Assembly: GCA_009380095.1 (NCBI GenBank)
Contig: WHSL01000015.1
Location: forward strand, 1 to 49,834
Source of the DNA: Streptosporangiales bacterium
Lineage (GTDB): Bacteria; Actinomycetota; Actinomycetes; Streptosporangiales; Streptosporangiaceae
DNA: 49,834 bases
Reading direction: 5' to 3'
Shown: piece after piece, positions 1-7,963 of the stretch
Numbering within the stretch: position 1 is the first letter of the stretch
Layout of the letters: every line of letters starts with the position of its first letter
Made by a program: the position numbers and the translations under genes
The notes under the pieces: model-generated
What the model was told of the DNA's origin: nothing
What the model saw: only the letters and a program-made list of their open reading frames with translations
Database searches by the model: none

Positions 1-138
1 CCCGGCGGTCCCGGTGGCCCGGGCGGACGGCCCGGGATGAACGGACCCGTTGACACGGGCAACCCCTCCGACGTCCGAGTCGCTCCAAGCTCCCGCACTT
101 ACGAAGAACTCAGCCCGGACGCCGACTACCGCTACTAG
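1..138 (+). CDS. C-terminal end of a Gly/Pro-rich protein (partial)
   Basis: Reading frame 1 is open from the window edge to TAG at 136-138 and gives 45 residues. The first dozen are a GGP-type glycine/proline run, followed by a hydrophilic end rich in Ser, Asp and Tyr (ending DADYRY). Codon choice is normal high-GC coding. A Gly/Pro-rich cytoplasmic tail ending in acidic and aromatic residues is common in actinobacterial membrane proteins, but the rest of the gene lies outside the window, so no function can be assigned. Confidence 0.5.
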   Translation, partial: PGGPGGPGGRPGMNGPVDTGNPSDVRVAPSSRTYEELSPDADYRY

Positions 139-618
139 CGCCCCTCACCGGCACCCAAAATGCCTCGCGCTTCCGTGGGCGGCTTCGGCCCGAGCTGACG
201 GCGGCTGCGCCGCACCGTAACTTCTGGGTGGCGGGCGCCTGCTACTCGGATGGCGGGCGCAGATGGCGGGCGTTCCCTCCCCTTCCTGGATGGCGGAGGC
301 TTCGCCCCTAGCCGGATGGCGAGCCCTCTCCTAGACGGCCGGCGTCGTTCGCTCCCCGTCCTGGATCGTGGGCGTCGTTCGCTCCCCGTCCTGGATGGCG
401 GGAGTTCCTCCTCCGCTTCTTGGGTCGCGGGCGTTCCTCCTGCCCTTCTCGGGTGGCGGGGCTTCCTTCCTGGGAGGGCGTCGGACAGCGGGTCCTGCTT
501 GCAGGACGTTGTTCGGGTCGGAGGGGGGAGACGGGGCGGGATAACCGAAGAGAGCGCCCCCCGCGGCGGGGAGGCGCTCCCTTCGTGTTTCTGGGATCTG
601 TGTCGGCGTCCTGCGGGG
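139..618. repeat. Gene-free stretch with degenerate ~26-30 bp tandem repeats
   Basis: No convincing gene is present between the stop at 138 and the converging gene ending at 619. From about 233 to 480 the sequence is built from degenerate units of roughly 26-30 bp that begin TGGCGGGCG and continue with a pyrimidine-rich half ending CTGGA or CTGGG; two neighbouring units around 338-397 share CGTCGTTCGCTCCCCGTCC exactly. The open frames across it merely reflect GC richness. A terminator-like hairpin follows at 561-589. Confidence 0.6.
561..589 (-). terminator. Terminator-like hairpin downstream of the FN3 protein gene
   Basis: GAGCGCC and GGCGCTC arms flank a second CCCCGC/GCGGGG stem, making an almost complete GC-rich hairpin about 30 bp past the stop codon of the minus-strand FN3 gene. 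On the minus strand it is followed by TCTCTTCGGTT, a weak T-tract. Confidence 0.55.
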
Positions 619-1740
619 TCAGTCCTCGGAGCGGTGGGCGCGGCGCCTGCGGCCTCGGTAGTTGCCGCTGGCCTCCGCCGTGGTGGCGTCGTCCCCGTCA
701 CGGTCCCGTGTCTTGGCGAGCTTGCCGACCCGTGCCGCCGCCGGTGCGGGGCGCAGTCGGCGGGACCAGGTGCCGATGTGCGCCGCGACGAGGAGCACGA
801 GCAGCGCGGCGGCCGCACCGAGCCCCCAGCGCTGGGGAGAGAGCGACGCGATCGCCTCGGCCGCACGCACCTGCGGGGACTTCTTGGCCTCGGGCAGCCC
901 GGTGACCGCCTGGTCCCCCTCGGGATCGCTATACTGGAACTCCTGGTCCGGGCTGACGTTGGGAAGGCTCAGCGGGGAGTTCTTGGACAGCGGCTCCAGG
1001 TCCGGCAGCGCACTGGGCGCGGCGACCTCGCCGTAGGAGTCGTCGAGCCCGCCGGCGCCCCCGGCCCGCCCGCCGCCGCTCGACTCGCGCGCGGTGGACG
1101 CGCCGGGCATCGTCACGTACTCCGTGTTCGAGGTCGGCGAGGAGATGGTGCTGGAGGAGCCGGGCGAGGTGTGCCGGCGCGCCTTCACGCCGAAGCCGAC
1201 CCGGCGGCCGGCGGCGCTGGACGGCACCGTGAACGTCGCCGAGGTGCCGGAGGTGCGCACCGTCTCGCCGAAGGAGCTCACGGCCTCGTACCCGACCAGG
1301 TCGGGCTCGGACCCGGCGTCCCACCGCAGCGTGACCTTGCGGCCCGAGCGGGTGGCGGTGACGCCGTCCGGGGTGGACGGTGCGTCGCGCACGACCACGG
1401 TCACCTTGTCGCGGTCGACCCACAGGGCGGTGAGTGCGCTCTGCAGGGTGACCTCATAGGTGCCGTTCGGCACGGAGGAACCGCCGACCGTGGTGGAGAT
1501 GCTCTTGTAGCCCGTGTCGGCGACCCGCTCCGGGCCGTCCGGGGGGTTCACCAAGAGGCGACCCTTGGTCAGCACGTCGAGCGTGGCCGTCACCTTGGTC
1601 GCGGAGCTGGCGACGGTGTCCTCGCTCGGGCTCGTGATCTTGGTCGCGGCGGCCGCCGGGGTGGCGGTGGCGACCACGGTCAGGCCCGCCACCAGCGAGG
1701 CTGCGATCGCCCCCGTCGCGACCCTGTGCACGGACGTCAC
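619..1740 (-). CDS. Secreted, membrane-anchored fibronectin type III protein
   Basis: The 373-residue product starts with a basic segment and a hydrophobic Ala-rich stretch ending in ATPAAAA, a typical Sec signal peptide. A region with the features of one FN3 domain (ATRSGRKVTLRWDAG, then TSGTSATFTVP) spans roughly residues 110-200. A Gly/Ser-rich linker, a single transmembrane helix (LGAAAALLVLLVAA, about residues 310-325) and a basic cytoplasmic tail follow. GTG at 1740 was chosen because it has AAGGGA upstream and makes the signal peptide N-terminal; an ATG at 1836 would add 32 residues before it. The gene sits 102 bp downstream of the tad operon on the same strand, so it may be a surface partner of the pilus, but that is inference from position. 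Confidence 0.75.
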   Translation of the reverse strand: MTSVHRVATGAIAASLVAGLTVVATATPAAAATKITSPSEDTVASSATKVTATLDVLTKGRLLVNPPDGPERVADTGYKSISTTVGGSSVPNGTYEVTLQSALTALWVDRDKVTVVVRDAPSTPDGVTATRSGRKVTLRWDAGSEPDLVGYEAVSSFGETVRTSGTSATFTVPSSAAGRRVGFGVKARRHTSPGSSSTISSPTSNTEYVTMPGASTARESSGGGRAGGAGGLDDSYGEVAAPSALPDLEPLSKNSPLSLPNVSPDQEFQYSDPEGDQAVTGLPEAKKSPQVRAAEAIASLSPQRWGLGAAAALLVLLVAAHIGTWSRRLRPAPAAARVGKLAKTRDRDGDDATTAEASGNYRGRRRRAHRSED

Positions 1741-1797
1741 GGGTGTTCCCTTCGTCAAACGGCCGGCGATCGACCCACGTCCGGCCTCTGTCACAAC

Positions 1798-1822
1798 TAA
1801 CGCCAAAGGTGCGTTGGCGTTA
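1798..1822. promoter_or_regulatory. Perfect 9-bp inverted repeat between the tad operon and the FN3 gene
   Basis: TAACGCCAA and TTGGCGTTA are separated by 7 nt. The element lies just past the last tad gene and 58 bp upstream of the FN3 start. It could end the tad transcript (no T-tract follows) or be an operator for the FN3 gene; the sequence alone does not decide. Confidence 0.4.
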
Positions 1823-1842
1823 CGGAAGTTTTCCAACGAGCG

Positions 1843-2187
1843 CTATGGGACGACCGGCCCGGCGCGAGATCGGGCCGAAGCGGCAGGTGATCGCCATCCG
1901 CGCCGTGATCGGGTCACGACCGATACCTCTATTTCGGACGCGTCCACTACGCAGGCCCGCAGCCGGGCGTGGTTGAGCGCCGCCACCCGGGCGGCCTCCG
2001 CGCAGGCCGCGACGGCGGCACCGGGCAGGCGCGCGGCACCGGCCAGCGCGGCGAGATCGGCGGCGACGCCGGCCCGATGCCGCGCCACCCGCGCCGCTCC
2101 CACGGCCACACCCGCCATCACCAGCGCCCAGATCAACGCGATCATCGTCAACACCCACACCGTCCCCGACCCCCGCTCACTCCTCAT
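1843..2187 (-). CDS. TadE-like pilus-locus protein (Rv3654c type)
   Basis: The 114-residue protein begins MRSERGSGTVWVLTMIALIW, the N-terminal pattern of the small TadE/G-like proteins that end actinobacterial tad operons: a charged RGSGT motif, one transmembrane helix, then VARHRAGVAADLAALAGAARL. The start ATG overlaps the end of tadE by 11 bp, which argues for translational coupling and for this start rather than the upstream open frame, which has no SD and no sense as protein. Probable role is as a minor pilin or pseudopilin-like membrane component. Confidence 0.8.
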   Translation of the reverse strand: MRSERGSGTVWVLTMIALIWALVMAGVAVGAARVARHRAGVAADLAALAGAARLPGAAVAACAEAARVAALNHARLRACVVDASEIEVSVVTRSRRGWRSPAASARSRAGPVVP

Positions 2188-2719
2188 CCCCAACCCCTCC
2201 CGCTCCGCCTCCGGCACCGCCGGGGCGTCCCCGCTGGAGCCGCGCTCGGCATCCCCATCTCTTTCGCGCGCCGCCTCGGGCAGGGCCGAGGCGTCCCCGC
2301 CGGAGCTTGGCTTGGTACCCCCAACCCCCCTCCCGCTCCGCTTCCGGCGGGGCTGGGGGGTCTCCATCGGAGTCCGGCTCGGTTGTGGTGGTGGCGTCGG
2401 CTTGCACGGTGATGTCGGGGAGTGGGCCGGCGTGATGCAGGCGGACGTGGACGTCGACGCGGGTCGTACGCGTGTCGCGGTGGATCGTGACCGTGGCGCC
2501 GCGGGGGGCGGATCGTCGGGTCTCGGCGCGGACCTGGTCCAGCGGTTCCCCGCGGGACGCGGCGCGCGCACCGGCGCGCGCCGCGTCCACACAGGCGACC
2601 TGGACCAGCACGACGTGAACCACGCCGATGCCCATGGAGAGCAGCACCCCGAGCGCGGGCAACAGCACCGCCGTCTCCGCGGTGACCCCGCCCTCGGCGG
2701 GCCCAGGCCGGCGCCTCAT
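2177..2719 (-). CDS. tadE: TadE family minor pilin
   Basis: The start MRRRPGPAEGGVTAETAVLLPAL is the TadE signature: a short basic leader, a Gly-x-x-T-A-E processing/assembly motif, and one transmembrane helix, followed by VDAARAGARAASRGE. The usual TadE core is complete by about residue 105. The remaining ~75 residues are an odd Arg/Gly-rich tail (REGGWGYQAKLRRGRLG and relatives) encoded by inverted GC-rich repeats at roughly 2205-2375, so the real family protein appears to have been extended by a read-through repeat. Upstream ATGs in the same frame lack a pilin logic. Confidence 0.75.
   Translation of the reverse strand: MRRRPGPAEGGVTAETAVLLPALGVLLSMGIGVVHVVLVQVACVDAARAGARAASRGEPLDQVRAETRRSAPRGATVTIHRDTRTTRVDVHVRLHHAGPLPDITVQADATTTTEPDSDGDPPAPPEAEREGGWGYQAKLRRGRLGPARGGARKRWGCRARLQRGRPGGAGGGAGGVGDEE
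2205..2375. repeat. GC-rich imperfect repeats inside the 3' part of tadE
   Basis: Near-repeated blocks containing GGGCGTCCCCGCTGGAGC or GAGGCGTCCCCGCCGGAGC and CCCGCTCCGCCTCCGGC or CCCGCTCCGCTTCCGGC occur two to three times. They look like inserted palindromic intergenic repeats that stayed in frame in tadE, which gives an Arg/Gly-rich tail unlike the pilin core. Confidence 0.5.
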
Positions 2720-2726
2720 CGCCCGT

Positions 2727-2918
2727 TCACCCCGCCAGCCGTAGTGCTCGCTCGACGAGCTCGGCCAGGGCACGGCCGATGTTGTCGCTGCCGAGGATGC
2801 GGTGCAGCAGGGCCGCGAACCCGCAGGCGGCGATCATGCCCACGGCGTACTCGGCGGTGGACATGCCTCGGTCGGCACGCCTCCGCCAGGCCCCGTGCGG
2901 ACGCACGACGTTGTGCAT
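2727..2918 (-). CDS. DUF4244 Flp-like pilin
   Basis: The 63-residue protein has a basic start (MHNVVRPHGAWRRRADRG) followed by MSTAEYAVGMIAACGFAALL, the Flp-type pilin hydrophobic segment with a Glu five residues into it, as in prepilins cleaved before a Ser/Thr-Ala-Glu motif. GGAGGAGG lies just upstream of the ATG at 2918. It is the likely major subunit of the pilus built by the neighbouring TadABC machinery; no prepilin peptidase gene is visible in the window. Confidence 0.8.
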   Translation of the reverse strand: MHNVVRPHGAWRRRADRGMSTAEYAVGMIAACGFAALLHRILGSDNIGRALAELVERALRLAG

Positions 2919-3181
2919 CGGACCTCCTCCACGGTTCCGTCCTGGAACGGGCACCGCCATGGCGGCGCCCACCTCCAGACTTCGCGCCCAGGGCTCCCCC
3001 GGTGGGCCGCTCCCCGAATCTGTGGACAGCACCCCCGGCCTCCGCCCGAGCCCCCCAGCCTGTGGATAACCCCTCCACGCCCCGCCTCCGCCGACCCGGG
3101 CCGACCCGGGCTGACCCGGTGGCCGGACCGCGGGTCGCCGTCGTCACCGGTGACCGGATCTAGGTGCCGCGACGTGGGGTG
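2919..3181. other. Spacer in the tad operon with two DnaA-box-like words and a 10-bp repeat
   Basis: The 263-bp spacer between tadC and the pilin gene contains TGTGGATAA at 3061-3069 (exact reverse complement of the DnaA box TTATCCACA), TGTGGACAGC about 40 bp earlier, and three tandem CGACCCGGGC-type decamers around 3098-3120. No gene or clear promoter could be recognised. A separate transcript for the abundant pilin would be expected to start here. Confidence 0.4.
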
Positions 3182-3964
3182 TCATGGGGCCATGCCGGTG
3201 GGCAGGAGCCCGGCGGCAAGGGGGACGATGCCGATCAGCACGAAGGCGGGGAGGAAGCACAGGCCCAGCGGGATGACCGCGAGGACACCGGCGCGCTGCG
3301 CCGCGGCCGAGGCACGGGTCCGCTGCAGGGCGCGCTGTTCCTCGGCGAGCCTGTCGAGCGCGGCGGCCGGGGGTGCGCCGGTCCGCGCCGCCCGGACGAT
3401 GGTGCGGGCCAGTCCGGCCAGCTCGGGATCGGCGGCCAGTGCGCTCCACGCCGCTTCGGGCTCGGCGCCCAACAGGAGGCTCTCCGCGACGGTGCGCAGG
3501 CGGTCCCCCAGTGGGCCGGGGAGCGCCGCGGCCACCGCGGCTGTCGCTTCGGCCGGTCCGCGCCCCGCCAGCAGGCAGGCGGCCAGAAGGTCGATGGCGA
3601 CGGGCAGGTCGGCCCGGAGGCGAGCGCGCCGGGCACGCACCTCCTTCGGCTCCGCGTTGGCGAGCAGCCGGAACGAGGCGTAGCCCACGCCGATCCCCGC
3701 GACGGCCCCGGTCGCCCCGCCCAGCGCCACCGCGACCAGCAGGCCCACCGCCCCCGCCTTGGCCACCATCCGGATCGGACGGCGTGCGCTGTCCTGCCCG
3801 CCCTCCGAAGCGTGGGTGGACGGCTCGAACCGCGGGCCGAACCGCGAGGTAGGCGGCGTGGACGAGCGCCGGAGTGCGGCGAGGCGATCCGCCGGGCCGG
3901 TTCGTGGGGCGAAGGCCAGCCATCCCGCGAAAATCGCTAGCACCACACTCCCGACGATCAGCAT
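3182..3964 (-). CDS. tadC: Type II secretion F-family protein TadC
   Basis: The 260-residue protein has an N-terminal transmembrane helix (MLIVGSVVLAIFAGWLAF), a second hydrophobic pair near residues 70-95, the T2SSF cytoplasmic helical domain (RADLPVAIDLLAACLLAGRGP through ALDRLAEEQRALQRTRAS) and a C-terminal pair of helices (GVLAVIPLGLCFLPAFVLIG). This is the usual TadC layout. TadB and TadC form the inner-membrane platform of the Tad pilus; the gene lies between tadB and the pilin gene as in other actinobacteria. Confidence 0.85.
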   Translation of the reverse strand: MLIVGSVVLAIFAGWLAFAPRTGPADRLAALRRSSTPPTSRFGPRFEPSTHASEGGQDSARRPIRMVAKAGAVGLLVAVALGGATGAVAGIGVGYASFRLLANAEPKEVRARRARLRADLPVAIDLLAACLLAGRGPAEATAAVAAALPGPLGDRLRTVAESLLLGAEPEAAWSALAADPELAGLARTIVRAARTGAPPAAALDRLAEEQRALQRTRASAAAQRAGVLAVIPLGLCFLPAFVLIGIVPLAAGLLPTGMAP

Positions 3965-4166
3965 GGAGCCCCGCCATCCCTCGCGCTGTCACCGCTCATC
4001 GCGTCCCCCTGCCGCTCCCCGTCCCCAGCGAGCGCGCCCCCCGGGCGACCATCACAATGGGCTCGGCCGGCCGTCGTCCCACTTCGGTGGTCATAACGCC
4101 TCGTTTGCCTTCAATTCGGTGGTCTTCGCACCTCGTCTGCGTTCAGTGGTCATCGCGCCCGGGCCT
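3965..4166. repeat. tadB-tadC spacer with ~32-bp degenerate repeats
   Basis: Unusually for a tad operon, tadB and tadC are separated by 202 bp. Around 4075-4160 the sequence repeats TTCGGTGGTCATAACGCC / TTCGGTGGTCTTCGCACC / TTCAGTGGTCATCGCGCC with a period near 32 bp. No open frame with a ribosome binding site is present. Confidence 0.5.
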
Positions 4167-5108
4167 TCATCGGGCGTCGGTTTCGAGCGCGGTGGCGGCG
4201 ATTCGGGTGCTCCACCAGAGGCCGAGGGCGTCCAGGGCCAGGCCGACGATGAGGCAGGCGATTCCGGCGGGCGTGCCGAACAGGAAGTCGAGCGGGTGGG
4301 CGCCGGACCCGGATGCGAGGCCGAGGCCCAGCAGGGGCAGCGCGGCGAGCAGCCGGGCCGTGGCGCGGGGGCCGGCGAGTTGTGCGGACACCTGGGCGCG
4401 GTGCGCCTGTTCGTCGCGGAGGCTCTGGGCCACCTGCTCCAGCACGTCGGCGAGCCCGCCGCCGCTCCCCGCGCCCACCCGCCAGGCCGCGGCCGCCTGC
4501 GCCAGCCCCGCCGCGCCGGGCTCCCGCCGCGCCACCGCTGTCAGCTCGGCCGGAACGTCGCCTCCCGTCGCGGCGGCCGCCGTCACCCCGCGCAGCCCGG
4601 CTCGCACGCCCTCCGGCAGCACCTCGACCGCGGCCTGCAGCGCGTCACCCGGCGTACGGCCCGCCCGCAGCTCCGCGGCCATCGACTGGCACAGCTCCAC
4701 GCTCGCCTCGGCCCAAACCGCGCCGTCCCTCCGCCGCCGCGCACCGCTCCGCCACCACGAGCACCTGCCCAACCACGTCAGTACGACTCCCAGCACACCT
4801 CCCCCGGCGCCGCCCGGGCGACCACCTGCCATGGCGCGAGTGCGCCCGGCGCGACCATCCGCCATGGCGGCAGTGCCCCTCGCACGACCACCGGCTATGG
4901 CACCAGTGCCGCCCGCACGACCACCCGCTATGGCACCAGTGCCACTGGCGAAGGCCCCGGCCCCGGCCGAATCCGCACCAGGCGCCGGGATTTCGGTGGG
5001 AGATGTGGTTCGGGTCAGGGCGGTGAGGCGGCGTGAGGCCGAGGGGGGTGGTGTCGCCAGCCAGGCGGCGAGTGCGGCGAGGAGGGCGGAAAGGAGGGTG
5101 GTGGTCAT
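4167..5108 (-). CDS. tadB: Type II secretion F-family protein TadB
   Basis: The 313-residue protein has an N-terminal helix (MTTTLLSALLAALAAWL), then an unusual Gly/Ala/Arg-rich insert (residues about 54-97) made of four 11-residue repeats such as GTGAIAGGRAG, and then the T2SSF domain (SVELCQSMAAELRAGRTPGDAL, ADVLEQVAQSLRDEQAHRAQV) and two C-terminal helices. The start codon overlaps the tadA stop (ATGA), indicating tight coupling and fixing the start. The repetitive insert sits between the first helix and the conserved domain, where length variation is tolerated. Confidence 0.85.
   Translation of the reverse strand: MTTTLLSALLAALAAWLATPPPSASRRLTALTRTTSPTEIPAPGADSAGAGAFASGTGAIAGGRAGGTGAIAGGRARGTAAMADGRAGRTRAMAGGRPGGAGGGVLGVVLTWLGRCSWWRSGARRRRDGAVWAEASVELCQSMAAELRAGRTPGDALQAAVEVLPEGVRAGLRGVTAAAATGGDVPAELTAVARREPGAAGLAQAAAAWRVGAGSGGGLADVLEQVAQSLRDEQAHRAQVSAQLAGPRATARLLAALPLLGLGLASGSGAHPLDFLFGTPAGIACLIVGLALDALGLWWSTRIAATALETDAR
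4818..4949. repeat. Four tandem 33-bp repeats within tadB
   Basis: Units 4818-4850, 4851-4883, 4884-4916 and 4917-4949 share GCGACCACC...CTATGGCACCAGTGCC with a few changes; the last two differ at only four or five positions. Because the period is a multiple of three, the frame stays open and adds 11 residues per unit. Confidence 0.85.
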
Positions 5109-6325
5109 GTGATCGCCTCGGTGCGTTCGCCCAGTAGCGGGCGCAGGGCGGCTGCTCCCGGGCCGGTGCGGTCCTCGCCGTCCGGGGTGAAGGTGATGGC
5201 GGGGACGGCCGTGACGAGGCCGGTGGTGGCGCGTCGCAGGACGCAGATCTCCGCGACGCGGCGCCTGCCGCCGGGGCGTTCGCGGACCAGGTGGACCACG
5301 ACGGAAAGCGCGGCTGCGAGCTGGCTGTGTACGGCCTCGCGGCTGAGTCCGGCGGCACAACCCAGAGCTTCCAGGCGGGCCGGCACGTCGGCGGCGGCGT
5401 TCGCGTGCAGGGTGCCGCAGCCGCCCTCGTGGCCGGTGTTCAGTGCGGCCAGCAGGTCGACCACCTCGGCCCCGCGGACCTCCCCGACGACGAGCCGGTC
5501 CGGCCGCATGCGCAGGGCCTGCCGGACCAGCTCCTGCATGGGCACCCCGCCTGCGCCCTCGACGTTCGCCGGGCGCGTCTGCAGCCGGACCGTGTGCGCG
5601 TGGTCGGGGCGGAGCTCGGCCGAGTCCTCCACGAGCACGAGGCGCTCCGCCGGGTCGGCCAGCGAGAGCAGGGCGGCGAGCCAGGTGGTCTTGCCGGTCC
5701 CGGTGCCGCCGGTGACGAGGAAGGCGGTGCGCGCGGCGACGAGGCCACGCAGGATCCGCGCTCCCAGCGGCGACGCCCCGCCGGCCGCGACAAGCTCGTC
5801 GAGGCCGAAGGCGCGCCGCCGTGGCAGGCGCAGCGACAGGCAGGTGCCCTCCGGCGCGACCGGCGGCAGGACCGCGTGCAGACGGGTGCCGTCGGGGAGG
5901 CGTGCGTCCACATACGGGCAGGCGTCGTCGAGCCGGCGGCCGGCCGCGGCGGCGAGCCGCTGGGCGAGGCCGCGCACCGCCGGCTCGCCGCCGAGCGTGA
6001 TGTCCACGCGGGCCAGCCCGCGTCCGCCGTCGATCCAGACCTCGTACGGGCCGTTGACGAGAACGTCGGTCACCCCGGGCAGCTCCAAGAGTGGTTGCAG
6101 CGGGCCGGCGCCGGTGAGGTCCGCGCCGAGCCGCTTGGCGGCGGCCAGCAGCTCGTCGTCGCCCAGCGGGCCGCCCTCCGCCCGCAGAGCGCCCGCCACC
6201 TGGGCGGGCGTGGGCGGCACCCCCATCGCGATGAGCCGCGCCCGCACCGCCGCCAACAGCTCCGGCGACGTATCACCCCGGACGCCCGGGGATGCGATCG
6301 CCGGCTCGGCCTCATGCGCACTCAT
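5105..6325 (-). CDS. tadA: TadA/CpaF family pilus assembly ATPase
   Basis: This 406-residue VirB11-like hexameric ATPase powers pilus assembly from the cytoplasm. It has an N-terminal helical domain, the LPGVTDVLVNGPYEVWID strand region found in CpaF proteins, the Walker A motif GGTGTGKTT (about residues 208-216), the Asp box (LVLVEDSAEL), the Walker B region (RPDRLVVGEVRGAEVVDLL) and the His box (GHEGGCGTLHAN). It precedes tadB with a 4-bp overlap and follows ssd with a 142-bp gap. Confidence 0.93.
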   Translation of the reverse strand: MSAHEAEPAIASPGVRGDTSPELLAAVRARLIAMGVPPTPAQVAGALRAEGGPLGDDELLAAAKRLGADLTGAGPLQPLLELPGVTDVLVNGPYEVWIDGGRGLARVDITLGGEPAVRGLAQRLAAAAGRRLDDACPYVDARLPDGTRLHAVLPPVAPEGTCLSLRLPRRRAFGLDELVAAGGASPLGARILRGLVAARTAFLVTGGTGTGKTTWLAALLSLADPAERLVLVEDSAELRPDHAHTVRLQTRPANVEGAGGVPMQELVRQALRMRPDRLVVGEVRGAEVVDLLAALNTGHEGGCGTLHANAAADVPARLEALGCAAGLSREAVHSQLAAALSVVVHLVRERPGGRRRVAEICVLRRATTGLVTAVPAITFTPDGEDRTGPGAAALRPLLGERTEAIT

Positions 6326-6467
6326 CTCGCACCCCTCGATACCGCCACCCCATCGCGGCAGGGGGTGCCCCGCCCACCGCCGCGGCCACGCTCATGCCTC
6401 ACCAGCCCGGCGCGCCGCCGATGGCGGGCCGCGGTCGGACGGGCCTTGCCCGGTGCTGTGGGCGCGG

Positions 6468-7553
6468 TCATGCCGCGGCTGCCTGAGTGGGGTGGTTGTC
6501 GAGGATCTGGCGGCAGAGGGCGGCGAGTGGACTGCGGCGGGCGCCGCCGGGTGGGCGGCCGCGTTCGAGGTCGGCATCGAGTCCGGGCTCGGGGGCGAGG
6601 GAACCGACGAGCGGCAGCGCCAGCGTCTCCGCGATGGCCACGGCGTCGACCCCACCCGGCGCCGGCCCGCGCACGACCAGCCCGACCTGGCGCGCGAAGG
6701 CCCGGATCCCCCGGGTCACGTGCGCGGCCGCCACGGCCGCCCGTACCTCGGCCGGGACGACGACGAGGGCGGCCTCGGCCCGCTGCAGCGCGACCACCGC
6801 CGCCGCGTCCACCCGCCGCGGCAGGTCGACGACGACGAGATCGGTACCGCGGACGGCCGCCGACAGCACCGTGCGCATCGCGCCGGCCGGGATCTCGGCG
6901 GCCGGTTCCCGCCCCCAACTGAGCACCGCAAGGCCGTCCACCGAGGGCAACGCGGCGCGCAGCGCGGCACAGCTCAGCCGGCCGCGCCGCCCGGTGAGAT
7001 CGGACCAACGGGCGCCCTCGGCGTTCTCACTGCCCAGCACGAGATCGATGCCACCCCCCAGCGGATCCCCGTCCACCAGCAGGGTGCGCAGGCCGGCGCG
7101 CATGCCCGTCATCGCGAGCGCGGTGGCCAGCACGGTCGCACCCGCCCCGCCGCGCCCACCCACCACGCAGAACGTGCGCGCCGCGGCGGTCACCGGCTCC
7201 GCGGCCTCGGCCAGTTGGTCGATCAGCCACCGCTCGCTCTGTGGAAAGACGGCGACATGCTGCGCACCGACGGACACAGCCTGCCGCCATATGCCCGGCT
7301 CGGCCGTCTCACTGATCAACACGACCGCCGTACGCGGCGGCAGACCGTGCCTGGCCAGCACCCCGACGAGCTCGATCCCGATAAGGATGAGCGGCGCACT
7401 GTCCCAAGCACGGGCGGCCTCACCCGGATCACCGGTCGTCCGCACCGGAACATCGGCCGCCGCCGCAAGCCGCATCACGTGGTCGTGCAACACCGGGTCA
7501 GTCGTGATCGCAAGCGGCGGTACGACGGACGACGACACCTCGGCGGTCCCCAT
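6468..7553 (-). CDS. ssd: CpaE-like septum-site-determining protein Ssd
   Basis: The 361-residue MinD/ParA-superfamily protein has an N-terminal receiver-like domain (ITTDPVLHDHVMRLAAAA...IWRQAVSVGAQHVAVFP) and a C-terminal deviant-Walker ATPase domain starting at VVGGRGGAGATVLATALA. The P-loop lysine of KGGxGKT is missing (RGGAGAT), a known trait of actinobacterial Ssd proteins that suggests weak or no ATP hydrolysis. LLVDGDPLGGGIDLVLG corresponds to the switch I/Walker A' region. The ATG at 7553 has GGAAGGAG upstream. As first gene of the tad operon it probably localises or regulates pilus assembly; the M. tuberculosis relative inhibits septation. Confidence 0.88.
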   Translation of the reverse strand: MGTAEVSSSVVPPLAITTDPVLHDHVMRLAAAADVPVRTTGDPGEAARAWDSAPLILIGIELVGVLARHGLPPRTAVVLISETAEPGIWRQAVSVGAQHVAVFPQSERWLIDQLAEAAEPVTAAARTFCVVGGRGGAGATVLATALAMTGMRAGLRTLLVDGDPLGGGIDLVLGSENAEGARWSDLTGRRGRLSCAALRAALPSVDGLAVLSWGREPAAEIPAGAMRTVLSAAVRGTDLVVVDLPRRVDAAAVVALQRAEAALVVVPAEVRAAVAAAHVTRGIRAFARQVGLVVRGPAPGGVDAVAIAETLALPLVGSLAPEPGLDADLERGRPPGGARRSPLAALCRQILDNHPTQAAAA

Positions 7554-7693
7554 CGATGACTCCTTCCATCCGGAGACCACCACCGTCCCGCCACGCAGAC
7601 GAGACCACACCGCCATCCTCAAGACTGTGGATAACTCCAAAGGACCACGAACCACCCCGCCGAAACACCGGCAGGACGAGACCGTCCGCCACA

Positions 7694-7755
7694 GGGCGCG
7701 CAGCGCCCGAGGACACGGGGGGTCCGGGGGGTCCGGGGGGTCGTCCCCCCGGAAG
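7694..7755. repeat. G-rich hairpin repeat element, copy 1
   Basis: GGGCGC-gca-GCGCCC is followed by three G6 runs separated by TCC and the stem CCGGGGGG-tcgt-CCCCCCGG. The right half matches copies at 25003-25069 and 29632-29692 closely. It lies about 140 bp upstream of the ssd start. Confidence 0.75.
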
Positions 7756-7820
7756 GCATCGCGGCCCACGGGGCAGTTGCCCAAAAAGGCAACAACCAGA
7801 GGAAGCCGGCTCGGACAGGC

Positions 7821-7886
7821 GGCGACCCCCGCCGGGGGGGAGAGCGGGGGTCGCCATACGGTCCGGCTCCGGGGGGGTAGAGCCGG
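7821..7886. other. Two consecutive perfect hairpins
   Basis: A 12-bp stem GGCGACCCCCGC/GCGGGGGTCGCC (7821-7832, 7844-7855) is followed by a 7-bp stem CCGGCTC/GAGCCGG (7863-7869, 7880-7886). There is no T-run, so these are structured elements rather than classical terminators; they could be part of a noncoding transcript. Confidence 0.55.
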
Positions 7887-7916
7887 TCCCGTTTCCGGAG
7901 AAAGCCTGTGTCCGAA

Positions 7917-7963
7917 CTTCTGAGTTGGAACTCATGGGGGCGCCGTGTGGCGCCTCCCAGAAG
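7917..7963. other. Folded element with nested stems
   Basis: CTTC (7917-7920) can pair with GAAG (7960-7963), enclosing the palindrome TGAGTT-gg-AACTCA (7921-7934) and the stem TGGGGGCGCC-gtgt-GGCGCCTCCCA (7935-7959, one bulge). The arrangement gives a compact three-way junction. It may be RNA structure or a DNA-binding/recombination site. Confidence 0.4.

Noticed and set aside
250-1800. Long open frame on the plus strand opposite the FN3 protein gene
   Set aside because: It is a shadow of the minus-strand gene and the repeat region; it has no recognisable domain, and low-complexity Arg/Gly composition typical of antisense frames in high-GC DNA.
1741-1836. A c-di-AMP (ydaO-type) riboswitch before the secreted FN3 protein gene
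   Set aside because: The leader is short and shows only one simple inverted repeat, without the conserved cores of that riboswitch class.
3061-7634. DnaA-box words TGTGGATAA at 3061-3069 and 7626-7634 as a replication origin
   Set aside because: Only two isolated exact boxes were seen, 4.6 kb apart and without dnaA, dnaN or an AT-rich unwinding region; such single boxes are expected by chance or may titrate DnaA.
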